NCBI GenBank assembly: GCA_036268485.1
Contig: DATAUC010000109.1
Coordinates: forward strand, 1 to 64,000
Direction: 5' to 3'
Length of the DNA stretch: 64,000 nucleotides
Origin: Bog-473 sp036268485
Lineage (GTDB): Bacteria > Actinomycetota > Acidimicrobiia > Acidimicrobiales > RAAP-2
The notes under the pieces: model-generated
What the model saw: only the letters and a program-made list of their open reading frames with translations
The model's database searches: none
What the model was told of the DNA's origin: nothing
Part shown: positions 1-8,771 of the stretch, piece after piece
Numbering within the stretch: the stretch's first letter is position 1
Layout: each line of letters starts with the position of its first letter
Made by a program: the position numbers and the translations under genes

Positions 1-1389
1 GACGGCCGTACCGGCGGGCGTGTCCTCCACCGTCCACCCCAAGGCGGTCAACTCGTCGCGAATGGCATCGGCCCGGGCAAAGTCCTTGGCCGCCCGGGCC
101 GCATCGCGTTGGGCCACCAGGTCGGCCGTGGCGGCGTCGACCTCGGAGACGTCAGCCCGAAGCGTAAGTCCGAGCGCGCCAGCCAGGACGGCGGCCGTGC
201 GCGCCAGGAGCTGGGCCCGGGTTTCATCCCCCGCATCGGCCGCGGTGTGGGCGGCGGTGACGAGATCGAAGATCCCGGCCAGGGCGGCGGGCGTATCCAG
301 GTCGTCATCCATGCGGAGACGGAAAGCCGCCAGGGCATCCCCATCGATATGCGTGGCGGGTTCGATCCCCTCGACGATGTAGCCGGACCCCGTCTGCGAG
401 AGGAATTCCCCCACCGAGAATCGCCGGGCCAGTGAATCCAGACGATCGAGCGCTCGCACCGCTTCCTCCGCCGTGTCCGGAGTCACCTCCATCGGCGTGC
501 GATAGCGAGCCCGCAACACCAGCATCCGGTACGACCGGGGGTCGTGGCGGCTCAAGAAGTCGGGCAGCGTGGTGAAGTTGCCTAGCGACTTCGACATTTT
601 CGTGCCGTCAACCGTGACCCACCCGTTATGCACCCAGAAATGAGCGAAGTCCTTTCCGAGGGCGACCGCTTGCGCTCTTTCATTTTCATGGTGCGGAAAA
701 ATAAGGTCGATGGCGCCACCGTGAAGGTCGAACCCTTCACCCAGAAGGTCCAGGGACATCACCACGCATTCGGTATGCCATCCCGGTCGACCAGGACCCC
801 AGGGCGATTCCCAGGTGGGCTCGCCCGGCTTCGCCTTCTTCCACAGAACGAAGTCCAGTGGCGATTTCTTTTCGTCGGTGCTTTCAACCCGTGCACCGGA
901 GCGAAGTGCATCGAGATCCTGGTGAGCCAAGAGGCCGTATCCCTCAACCTGCTTCACGTTGAGGTACACCCCGTCAGAGGTTTCGTACGCCACCCCCAGC
1001 GCCACCAATTCACCGACCAGGCGAACCATGTCCTCCACGTACGCTGTGGCGTGCGGCGTCTCGCTGGGCCGGAGGATGCCGAGGCCGTCCATGGCGGCGA
1101 ACCACGCCGCTTCGTACTGCACCACGACGTCCTCAGTGCCCCGCTTTTCCTCGTTGGCCCGGTTGATGATCTTGTCGTCAATATCGGTGACGTTTGAGAC
1201 GTACTGCACTTTGAGCCCATTGAAAAGGAGATAGCGCCGGAGGACGTCGTAGGTCAGGTTGAAGCGGCCATGGCCGATGTGGGGCAGGTTGTCGACCGTC
1301 GGACCGCAGACGTACATGGAGACTTCGCCCGGAGTACGGAGCTCAAATGGCCGCACGGTGCCGGTTGCGGTGTCGTAGAGGCGCAGCAT
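1..1389 (-). CDS. cysS: Cysteinyl-tRNA synthetase (3' end cut by window edge)
   Basis: Charges tRNA-Cys in the cytoplasm. Reading from the ATG at 1389 gives 463 codons up to the edge with no stop. The class I signature HIGH is at residues 37-40. Cys28 (in MYVCGPTVDN), a later Cys (GWHTECV) and the HHENE motif are the expected zinc ligands. The second signature KMSKSLGNF is present. The C-terminal stretch KDFARADAIRDEL followed by DTPAG is the usual end of CysRS, so only a few residues are missing. The MYVCGPTVDN wording fits CysS rather than the mycothiol ligase MshC. It diverges from valS with 20 bp between start codons. Confidence 0.95.
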   Translation of the reverse strand, partial: MLRLYDTATGTVRPFELRTPGEVSMYVCGPTVDNLPHIGHGRFNLTYDVLRRYLLFNGLKVQYVSNVTDIDDKIINRANEEKRGTEDVVVQYEAAWFAAMDGLGILRPSETPHATAYVEDMVRLVGELVALGVAYETSDGVYLNVKQVEGYGLLAHQDLDALRSGARVESTDEKKSPLDFVLWKKAKPGEPTWESPWGPGRPGWHTECVVMSLDLLGEGFDLHGGAIDLIFPHHENERAQAVALGKDFAHFWVHNGWVTVDGTKMSKSLGNFTTLPDFLSRHDPRSYRMLVLRARYRTPMEVTPDTAEEAVRALDRLDSLARRFSVGEFLSQTGSGYIVEGIEPATHIDGDALAAFRLRMDDDLDTPAALAGIFDLVTAAHTAADAGDETRAQLLARTAAVLAGALGLTLRADVSEVDAATADLVAQRDAARAAKDFARADAIRDELTALGWTVEDTPAGTAV

Positions 1390-1409
1390 CCGGGTACGGT
1401 AACCCGATC
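1390..1409. promoter_or_regulatory. Shared 20-bp start-to-start region of cysS and valS, possible back-to-back leaderless promoters
   Basis: Only 20 bp separate the two start codons, too little for two Shine-Dalgarno sites and two promoters. On the minus strand TACCGT (1401-1396) lies 6 nt before the cysS ATG. On the plus strand TACGGT (1395-1400) lies 9 nt before the valS ATG. Both fit the TANNNT -10 pattern of actinobacterial leaderless transcripts. The hexamers overlap inside an imperfect GGGTACGGTAACCC palindrome. This is a pattern match only. Confidence 0.35.
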
Positions 1410-3956
1410 ATGACGACCGAAGTGACCGGCGCGCCCCGGGTTCCCGAGAAGCCCACCATTGACGGGACGGAAGCGAAATGGGCGGCCGCTTGGGACGACA
1501 ACGCCCTGTATCGCTTCGACGCCAGTGTTTCCCGTGACCAGGTCTTTTCCATCGATACGCCACCGCCGACCGTGTCCGGTTCACTGCACATGGGGTCCGT
1601 CTTCGGCTACGTGCAGACCGACGCCATGGCGCGCTACCGCCGCATGTGCGGGTGGGAGCTGTTCTACCCAATGGGGTGGGACGACAACGGGCTGCCCACC
1701 GAGCGGCGGGTCCAGACCTTCTTCGGCGTGCGTTGCGATCCGTCGCTCCCCTACGACCCGGACTTCGTCCCCCCGGACGAGCCCGGCAAGGACGACATCC
1801 CGGTCAGCCGGCCCAACTTCATCGCCCTGTGCCACCAGCTGACCGAGGCCGATGAGCAGACGTTCGAAGCGCTGTGGCGGCGAATGGGTCTGTCGGTCGA
1901 CTGGAACCGCAGCTACGCCACCATCGACGACCGCAGCCGGCGGGCCAGCCAGCGCATGTTCCTGCGCAACCTGACCCGGGGGGAGGCGTACTCCTCGGAA
2001 GCCCCCACCCTGTGGGACGTCGACTACCAGACCGCGGTGGCCCAGGCCGAGATGGAAGACCGCGAGCGCGAGGGCGCCTATCACCGGCTGCGCTTCGACG
2101 ACATTGAGATCGAGACCACCCGTCCCGAGCTCGTTGCCGCCTGCGTGGCGTTGGTGGCCCACCCCGACGACGAACGCTTTGCCGCCCGATTCGACAGCAC
2201 CGTGCGCACACCTCTCTTCGGTGTTGAGGTGCCGGTCCTGGCCCACCCCTTGGCCGATCCGGAAAAGGGCTCGGGCATCGCCATGATCTGTACCTTCGGC
2301 GACGTCACCGACGTGGTGTGGTGGCGCGAACTCGATCTGCCAACCCGCTCGATCATCACCCGGGCCGGCCGCATCACCGACTCCCCGCCGTCCGGGGTGG
2401 ACGACAGCCCGGCCTGGCGGGCCATTGCCGGCAGCACCGTCAAGGCGGCCCAACGCACCATGGTCGAATTGCTGACCGAGTCGGGCGACCTCATCGGGGA
2501 GCCCCGGAAAATCACCCATCCGGTGAAGTTCTATGAGCGCGGCGACCGACCGCTCGAGATCGTGACCAGCCGGCAATGGTTCATCCGCAACGGCGGGCGG
2601 GACGACCAGCTGCGCCAGGAGCTACTCGCTCGAGGGCAGGAGCTCAACTGGCATCCCCCCTACATGCAGGTCCGCTTCGACAACTGGGTCAACGGCCTCA
2701 ACGGTGACTGGCTGGTCAGTCGCCAGCGCTTCTTCGGGGTGCCGGTTCCCGTCTGGTACCCCCTCGGACCCGACGGCGAAGCCGATCACGCCCACCCGAT
2801 CGTGCCGCCGGAGTCAATGCTCCCCATCGACCCCACCACCGATGCGCCCCCCGGCTACACCGAAGACCAGCGCGGCACGGCGGGCGGCTTCACCGGCGAT
2901 CCCGACGTCATGGACACGTGGGCCACCTCGTCACTCACCCCGCACATCGCTTGCGGCTGGGAGGACGATCCCGACCTGTTCGCGGCCACCTTCCCCATGG
3001 ATCTGCGACCCCAGGGGCCCGAGATCATCCGCACCTGGCTCTTCTCCACCGTGCTGCGCAGCCACTTCGAGCACGGCACCGTGCCCTGGAAGGACACCAC
3101 CATCAACGGGTGGATCCTCGATCCGGACCGCAAGAAGATGTCCAAGTCCAAGGGCAACGTCATCACCCCCATGCCCCTAGTCGAAGAGTTCGGATCCGAT
3201 GCTGTGCGCTACTGGGCCTGCAACGGCCGGCCGGGCACCGACACGGCACTGGACACCGGCATCATGAAGATCGGCCGCCGGCTGGCCATCAAGATCCTCA
3301 ACGCGTCGAAGTTCGCCCTCGGCCGTTTGGGTGACGCACCGGCCCCCGGGGTGGCCGCCGTGCAGCACCCGCTCGACAGCGCCGTGCTGGCGCAACTGGC
3401 GTCGTTGGTCACCGCCGCCACGACCGCGCACGACGACTTCGATTACGCCCGGGCGCTCGAAGCGACCGAGGCATTCTTCTGGTCGTTCTGCGATGACTAC
3501 GTCGAACTGGTCAAGACCCGGGCCTACGGCGAAGGGGAGGCCGGCGGAGCCGACTCGGCCCGAGCCACCCTGGGCGTCGCCCTCTCCGTCCTGCTCCGCC
3601 TGTTCGCCCCGTTCCTCCCCTTCGTCACCGAAGAGGTGTGGCACTGGTGGCAACCGGGTTCGGTCCATCGAGCGGCGTGGCCCACCGTGGCTGAGTTGGG
3701 CGAAGCCGCCCACGCCGACCCGGCCGTGCTCACGGTGACGGCCGAAGTGCTCGGTGCCGTGCGCCGGGCTAAGACGGCCGGCAAACGTTCGATGCGCGCT
3801 CCGGTGGCCCGACTGACGGTGGCCGGCCCCGCCGCCACGCTGGCGGCCATTGAAGCGGCCCGTGGCGACCTCATTGACGCTGGTGGCGTGGAAGAACTCG
3901 TGCTCTCGCCCGCCGATGCGTTCTCGGTCGACGTGACGTTGGCCGAAGAGAGCTAA
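1410..3956 (+). CDS. valS: Valyl-tRNA synthetase
   Basis: Charges tRNA-Val. The protein has 848 residues from the ATG at 1410, the usual size for ValRS of the actinobacterial/archaeal type. The opening (GAPRVPEKPTIDG) and TPPPTVSGSLHMGSVF, with the HIGH motif as HMGS at residues 60-63, are characteristic. KKMSKSKGN lies near residue 577. An anticodon-binding domain follows (FLPFVTEEVWHWW). The frame stays open upstream to 1347, but that extension overlaps cysS and has no family similarity. The stop overlaps the convergent livF stop by 4 nt. Confidence 0.95.
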   Translation: MTTEVTGAPRVPEKPTIDGTEAKWAAAWDDNALYRFDASVSRDQVFSIDTPPPTVSGSLHMGSVFGYVQTDAMARYRRMCGWELFYPMGWDDNGLPTERRVQTFFGVRCDPSLPYDPDFVPPDEPGKDDIPVSRPNFIALCHQLTEADEQTFEALWRRMGLSVDWNRSYATIDDRSRRASQRMFLRNLTRGEAYSSEAPTLWDVDYQTAVAQAEMEDREREGAYHRLRFDDIEIETTRPELVAACVALVAHPDDERFAARFDSTVRTPLFGVEVPVLAHPLADPEKGSGIAMICTFGDVTDVVWWRELDLPTRSIITRAGRITDSPPSGVDDSPAWRAIAGSTVKAAQRTMVELLTESGDLIGEPRKITHPVKFYERGDRPLEIVTSRQWFIRNGGRDDQLRQELLARGQELNWHPPYMQVRFDNWVNGLNGDWLVSRQRFFGVPVPVWYPLGPDGEADHAHPIVPPESMLPIDPTTDAPPGYTEDQRGTAGGFTGDPDVMDTWATSSLTPHIACGWEDDPDLFAATFPMDLRPQGPEIIRTWLFSTVLRSHFEHGTVPWKDTTINGWILDPDRKKMSKSKGNVITPMPLVEEFGSDAVRYWACNGRPGTDTALDTGIMKIGRRLAIKILNASKFALGRLGDAPAPGVAAVQHPLDSAVLAQLASLVTAATTAHDDFDYARALEATEAFFWSFCDDYVELVKTRAYGEGEAGGADSARATLGVALSVLLRLFAPFLPFVTEEVWHWWQPGSVHRAAWPTVAELGEAAHADPAVLTVTAEVLGAVRRAKTAGKRSMRAPVARLTVAGPAATLAAIEAARGDLIDAGGVEELVLSPADAFSVDVTLAEES

Positions 3957-4648
3957 AGGTAAGCAGCCAGGGCGACGTCGGCCATCTCGGCCGGCGACCC
4001 CTGATGGGCGATACGCCCGTGCAACATGATGGCCGCTTGGCTGGCCACGCCTAACGCCGTGCTCACGAACTGCTCGACCACAATGACGGTGACGCCACTG
4101 GCGGCGATGGTTCCCACCAACTCGTAGAGCTCGCCGACCACCAGGGGCGCCAGGCCCATGGACATCTCATCGAGCAACAGCACCTTGGTCTCACCGGCCA
4201 ACGCCCGCGACACGGCCAACATCTGCTGCTCGCCACCCGAGAGCGTGCCGGCCAGCTGCTTGCGCCGCTCTTTCAAGCGCGGGAACCGGGCGTAGGCCCG
4301 TTCCTCGACCTCGGCCTGAGACACGCCGCCCCGGTAGGTCCACATGCGCAGGTTGTCGCGCACGGTCAAGTTGGGAAAGACGCCTCGGCCTTCGGGAATG
4401 GCCACGACACCGGCCCGGGCCAAGGCTTCGGGCGTCCGCTCCGTGCTCGAGATACCGCCGAAGGATACGGAGCCCGCCGCGGCCGGCAGGCGCCCGTTCA
4501 TAACCTTGAGCAGCGTGCTCTTGCCCCCGCCGTTGGGTCCGAGCAGCGCGAACACGCTGCCGCCGGGAATGGAGAGGTCCACACCGTGCAGCACTTCAAT
4601 GCGCCCGTAGGCGGCACAGACACCGGAGATGGTGATACTCGTCGTCAC
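3953..4648 (-). CDS. livF: Branched-chain amino acid/amide ABC transporter ATP-binding protein (LivF type)
   Basis: One of two cytoplasmic ATPases of a HAAT-family importer. Walker A is GPNGGGKST at residues 37-45, with Gly where Ala is usual. The signature is LSGGEQQM and Walker B is VLLLDEMSMGLAP, the wording typical of LivF. The length of 231 aa is normal. The start overlaps the livG stop (ATGA), so the two are translationally coupled. It is the last gene of the run livK-livHM-livG-livF. Substrate cannot be read from the ATPase; leucine, isoleucine, valine, urea or short amides are all possible. Confidence 0.92.
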   Translation of the reverse strand: MTTSITISGVCAAYGRIEVLHGVDLSIPGGSVFALLGPNGGGKSTLLKVMNGRLPAAAGSVSFGGISSTERTPEALARAGVVAIPEGRGVFPNLTVRDNLRMWTYRGGVSQAEVEERAYARFPRLKERRKQLAGTLSGGEQQMLAVSRALAGETKVLLLDEMSMGLAPLVVGELYELVGTIAASGVTVIVVEQFVSTALGVASQAAIMLHGRIAHQGSPAEMADVALAAYL

Positions 4649-5397
4649 GACAGTTCGGCCGCCCCCGGGGTGATCTGCCCCAGATACGCCGACTGCACGG
4701 CGCCGTCGGTGCGCACCTCCTCGGGTGTTCCGCTGGCGATGATCTCCCCGAAGTCGAGGACGTGCACCGTGCCGCTGACCCGCAGGACGAGATCGGTGTC
4801 GTGTTCGACCAGGACCACCGCACGACCCTCGGCCGCCAGCGATTCGAGCAAGGTCCCCAGCACCTCGGTCTCACGCTCGTCGAGACCCGAGCAGGGTTCA
4901 TCGAGCAGCAGCACCTTGGGGTTGATGGAAAGGGCCCGAGCCAACTCCACCAAACGGGCCGACCCGGTGGGAAGCGACGACACGGCGGCCTGGGCCACGG
5001 TCCCCACGCCCACCCGGTCCAACAGCGCCACGGCCGCACTGACGGTGGAGCGGTTGAACGATTCGATGGCCACCCGGACATTGTCGGTGGCGCTCAGGGT
5101 GCCGAAGAGCTCCAGCCGCTGGAAGGTGCGGGCCAGGCCGAGGCGGGCCCGCCGATGGGGGCCGATGCGCGTGATGTCGCGCCCGGCCATCTCCACACTG
5201 CCCGAGTTGGGTCGCTGCAACCCGCTGATGACGTTGAAGAGCGTGGTCTTGCCCGCCCCGTTGGGGCCGATGAGCCCGGTGACCTCGCCCGCCTTGGCGA
5301 TCAAGGACACGCCCGAGAGCGCAGCCACCCCGCCGAAGTGCACGCTGACGCCCCGAACATCGAGCGCTATGTCAGTGGGCACTGGCCATGTCCTCAC
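4645..5397 (-). CDS. livG: Branched-chain amino acid/amide ABC transporter ATP-binding protein (LivG type)
   Basis: Second ATPase of the importer. Walker A is GPNGAGKTT and Walker B is VLLLDEPCSGLDE. The H-loop is VLVEHD. The ABC signature is degenerate: SLPTGSARLVELARAL replaces LSGGQ or the LPYGDQR seen in most LivG. The other motifs are intact and the partner LivF keeps LSGGE, so the pair could still form one canonical site. The ATG at 5397 lies 26 nt inside the upstream livHM gene. A GTG a few codons later, overlapping less, is an alternative start. Confidence 0.9.
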   Translation of the reverse strand: MRTWPVPTDIALDVRGVSVHFGGVAALSGVSLIAKAGEVTGLIGPNGAGKTTLFNVISGLQRPNSGSVEMAGRDITRIGPHRRARLGLARTFQRLELFGTLSATDNVRVAIESFNRSTVSAAVALLDRVGVGTVAQAAVSSLPTGSARLVELARALSINPKVLLLDEPCSGLDERETEVLGTLLESLAAEGRAVVLVEHDTDLVLRVSGTVHVLDFGEIIASGTPEEVRTDGAVQSAYLGQITPGAAELS

Positions 5398-7333
5398 TGA
5401 GAAGTTGGCCCGGAGTCCCGCCGCGGCCGGCCGAGGCGAACGGGAGGCGGACGCGGTCGACCAGCCAGTGCATGCCGAGCACGCCGTCGGGGTTGCGACC
5501 CAAAAGGATGATGCCCACGCCGGCTACCAATCCCGTCAGGTCCGCCAATGACGAAGGAAGGTGCGTCTGCAGGACCGGGAGGGCAGCGGCGGTCAGGCCA
5601 CCGAGCAACGCGCCGCTCACCGTGCGTATGCCCCAGATGAAGGTGAAGAGCAGGATCGTCAGGCTGCCGAAGAACTGCACATCGTTGGCGCCGATGGCAC
5701 CCTGCTGCCCGGCGAAGAGCACGCCGCCGAAGCCCGCCATGGCGGCGGAGAGCGTGAAGACCGCCACCTTGGTGCGCACGGCGCTCAAACCCACGGTGGC
5801 GAAGGCGGCCGGCGAGTCACTCAGGGCCACCAGGCGCCGCCCGAAGGCGCTGCGTCGGATGGCCCCGACCAGCAGGGCGCACAGAGCGGCTGCCACGACC
5901 ACCTCAATCAGTTCGCCCCGGTCGGTGACCACATGCATGAACGGGAGTCGCAGGCGACCCACTGCGAGCGATCCGCCCTCGGTGATGACGTTGGGGTTGG
6001 AGAAGAAGGCGTAGTAGGCCCCCTCACCGAAGGCCAGGGTGGCCAGGGCCAGATAGAGCCCGCGCAGTCGAAGCGCGGGCAACGCCACTAGGGCGCCGAC
6101 GGCGCCGGACACGACGACGGCCAGGATCAAGCCCCACCACGAATCGCCACCCGAGACCTTGCCCATGGTGAAGGCGCCGATGCCGAGGAAGGTCAACTGG
6201 CAGAGCGAGATCTGCCCGGCGTACCCGGTCAGGATGACCAGGGAGAGGGCCACGATGCCCAGGGCCAGCCCCTGCGACAGCGTGGTGAGCGCCGTGTCGC
6301 CGACCACCATGGCTGCCACGATGCCGACGACAACGAGTGCGACCGCACCCATGGTGGACTGGCGCAACGTGGCCACACGTGGCGCCAACCGGGTCGGCAA
6401 GCGACCGGCGGCCGCCAAGCGGGCGCCCGGAATGACCAGCAGCACCACGAAGAGGAAGACCACCGGGATGGCCGAGGGCAGGATGGCCACCACGTTCTGA
6501 CTGATGTGGCCCGGGAGATATCCCACGGCATAGTTGGTGACCAAGCCAAGGGCCAGCGCACCGATGAACGTCATGGGCAGGTTGCGCAGACGGCCCACCA
6601 CGGCGGCGGCGTAGCCGTTGACCACCAGCAGCGTGAGCTGCTGGATGGACAAGCCGGTCGTGCTCAGCGTGGGTGCCAACAGCACCCCGGCCAGCGCCGC
6701 CATCATGAAGCCGAGGGCCCACCCCATCTGCGAGATGCGGTAGGGCTTGGCTCCCGACATGGCCAGCAGTTCGGGATCGTCGACGACAGCCCGCATGGCC
6801 ACGCCCAGGCGCAACGAGCGGAAGAAGAAGCGCAATCCGATGGCCACGGCGGCGGCCACGGCGACCGTGAGCAGTTGCTGGTCGGAAATGGTGACGCCGT
6901 TGGCCCCGAAGAAGTGCACCGAAGGGTTGGAGTACGTCGTCGGGTTGAAGAAGAAGGCCGGCACGGAACGGATGACGTCATTGCTGCCCCAGAAGGCCGT
7001 GGCGACGCCCACCAGAATCACCAGGAGGCCCAGCGTTACCATGAGCGACCGCTCCACCGATCCCCCGTGCAACCGCCGCATGAGGCCGAACTCCACGACG
7101 ACGGCCAGCAGCGGCGCCTCGACCAGCAGGACCACGATGAGTGCCAGCGCCATGGGCCAGTGCCAGGCCTGCCACAACTGCCAGTACGTGAAGGCGGCGA
7201 TCATCCCGACCGCACCGTGGGCAAAGTTGAAGACGCCGGTGGTGGTGTACGTCACCACCAAACCCGTCGCCGTGATGGCGTAGATGGCCCCGAAGACGAT
7301 GCCCAGGACAGTGAAGGAGAGGAACTCGCTCAC
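5372..7333 (-). CDS. livHM: Fused LivH-LivM branched-chain amino acid ABC permease
   Basis: Integral membrane protein of 653 aa that joins both permease halves. Residues about 1-300 are LivH-like (GIVFGAIYAITATGLVVTY near the start, then FNFAHGAVGM). Residues about 325-640 are LivM-like (LTGYAGQISLCQLTFLGIGA, then a GRRLVALSDSPAAFATVG EAA-type loop). Most bacteria encode these as two genes of roughly 300 aa. The start is a GTG with only a weak upstream purine stretch, 33 nt after the binding-protein stop. Each half has about eight hydrophobic segments. Confidence 0.93.
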   Translation of the reverse strand: MSEFLSFTVLGIVFGAIYAITATGLVVTYTTTGVFNFAHGAVGMIAAFTYWQLWQAWHWPMALALIVVLLVEAPLLAVVVEFGLMRRLHGGSVERSLMVTLGLLVILVGVATAFWGSNDVIRSVPAFFFNPTTYSNPSVHFFGANGVTISDQQLLTVAVAAAVAIGLRFFFRSLRLGVAMRAVVDDPELLAMSGAKPYRISQMGWALGFMMAALAGVLLAPTLSTTGLSIQQLTLLVVNGYAAAVVGRLRNLPMTFIGALALGLVTNYAVGYLPGHISQNVVAILPSAIPVVFLFVVLLVIPGARLAAAGRLPTRLAPRVATLRQSTMGAVALVVVGIVAAMVVGDTALTTLSQGLALGIVALSLVILTGYAGQISLCQLTFLGIGAFTMGKVSGGDSWWGLILAVVVSGAVGALVALPALRLRGLYLALATLAFGEGAYYAFFSNPNVITEGGSLAVGRLRLPFMHVVTDRGELIEVVVAAALCALLVGAIRRSAFGRRLVALSDSPAAFATVGLSAVRTKVAVFTLSAAMAGFGGVLFAGQQGAIGANDVQFFGSLTILLFTFIWGIRTVSGALLGGLTAAALPVLQTHLPSSLADLTGLVAGVGIILLGRNPDGVLGMHWLVDRVRLPFASAGRGGTPGQLLSEDMASAH

Positions 7334-7366
7334 GAACTCATTCTTCGCCCGTCCGACCCATTGGGC

Positions 7367-8710
7367 TTAGGACGCGCTCCCCTTGGCATAGAAGTACGAA
7401 CCGTTGCAGTCGAACCCGCTGCTCTTGGGCAGGACGCGCTGGAACTGCCCGTTCTTGATCTGCAGGAGGACGAAACAACCCGAGGGCTTCTTCTGGGCCG
7501 GATTGTCCGGCGCGATGAGTCCACCGGCGGTGAAGGTGGTGACCTTCTTCAATTGGGCCAGCAGGCTGCCCCGCGTGGGATGGGTGCCCGCACCTTGCAG
7601 GGCCTGCACGAACATGACGGCGGAGGCCCAGCCGTACAGGGTGAAGAGGTCCGGGGTCCACGAAGGGTTGACCTTCTTGACGTAGGCCAGGAACTGCTTG
7701 ACGGCCGGCACATGGGCCGAGTCCTGGCCGAGATACATCGCTTGGGCTTGACCGATCTGAATCCCGTTGACCGCGGTTGGCCCGCCAGCGTGGGAGATGA
7801 ACTGGTCGGCGTACACCGGTCCACCGGAGATCACGAGAGCCGGATGCCAGTTCTGGGCCGCCGCGTTCTGCATGAAGATGGCGGCCACCTGCCAGTCCAG
7901 TGCGGTGAGGTCGACGACATTGACGCCGTCCTTGCGCATGTTGATGACGTCGGTGGTGAAGTCGCTCTCCAGAGGGCCCACGTCCCGCACGTAGGCGATG
8001 GAGTAGCCCACGTGCTTGAGGGCGGCCACCCGACCGGCCCACTGCTGCAGCGACGAGGCGACATTGGAGACCAGGGAGCCGACTTTGGTGTCTTTGGGAT
8101 AGTGCTTCTTGTAGTACTGGAGCGGCCCAAGGCCCGAGCCGGTGGCCAGCGGTTGCGCACTGAAGACGTTGGGCAGGTTGTTCGTGGTCGGGTCGAGCGT
8201 CACGGAGACATCGGGGATGGCCGGGTTCGCCGACAGGGCGGCGCACCCGTAGTTGTCAAAGAGCGAGAAGCTGCCCACCAGCGCGAAGTCGGAGGCCACG
8301 GCCTGCTGGGTCTCGGTTTCGTTCTGCTGGCCGCTGAAGGCGTCATCCTTGGCGTCGACCATCAGCTTGCGGCCGTTCACCCCGCCCTTCGAGTTGATCA
8401 GGTCGAAGTAGGCCTTGACACCGATTGAGGCGCCCTCGAAAAGGCCGGGGACGGGCCCCGAGATGATGGACACGTTCCCGACGGTGATCGATTTGGACGT
8501 CACTCCGGGCGCCGCACTGAGCTCCGCCTTGGTGGCCGGGGTGGCAGGAGGGCAGGTGCCGGCCGTAGCGGCGCCGGCCACAGTCGGGGCGAGGATGGAT
8601 CCTCCCCCGACGACGAGTAACCCGGCCACCAGCGAGCCGCCCAGCAGCCCTCGAGCCGTTCGCCGGCCCGACCGACGCCAACTCGCCCGTTGGTTGCCTG
8701 TGCTTCCCAT
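7367..8710 (-). CDS. livK: Periplasmic/extracytoplasmic amino acid or amide binding protein (LivK type)
   Basis: Type I periplasmic-binding-fold receptor that feeds the permease encoded downstream. It is 447 aa with a twin-Arg-rich N-terminus, a hydrophobic core (GGSLVAGLLVVGGGSIL) and an AGAA cleavage-like site. The mature part begins ITVGNVSIISG and contains GVKAYFDLINSKGGVNGR, the usual opening of the family. An ATG also exists at 8725, but AGGGGGAG sits 4 nt before the ATG at 8710, which decides for the shorter start. The esterase gene ends 61 nt upstream on the same strand. Confidence 0.9.
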   Translation of the reverse strand: MGSTGNQRASWRRSGRRTARGLLGGSLVAGLLVVGGGSILAPTVAGAATAGTCPPATPATKAELSAAPGVTSKSITVGNVSIISGPVPGLFEGASIGVKAYFDLINSKGGVNGRKLMVDAKDDAFSGQQNETETQQAVASDFALVGSFSLFDNYGCAALSANPAIPDVSVTLDPTTNNLPNVFSAQPLATGSGLGPLQYYKKHYPKDTKVGSLVSNVASSLQQWAGRVAALKHVGYSIAYVRDVGPLESDFTTDVINMRKDGVNVVDLTALDWQVAAIFMQNAAAQNWHPALVISGGPVYADQFISHAGGPTAVNGIQIGQAQAMYLGQDSAHVPAVKQFLAYVKKVNPSWTPDLFTLYGWASAVMFVQALQGAGTHPTRGSLLAQLKKVTTFTAGGLIAPDNPAQKKPSGCFVLLQIKNGQFQRVLPKSSGFDCNGSYFYAKGSAS

Positions 8711-8771
8711 GGCACTCCCCCTCATATCGATCGCCTTTGTTACGCCCTGCCCAACCCCAAGGAAGGACGAC

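Noticed and set aside
6506..8428. 640-aa plus-strand frame opposite livHM and livK
   Set aside because: Antisense to clear transporter genes and of shadow-like composition; no recognisable domain.
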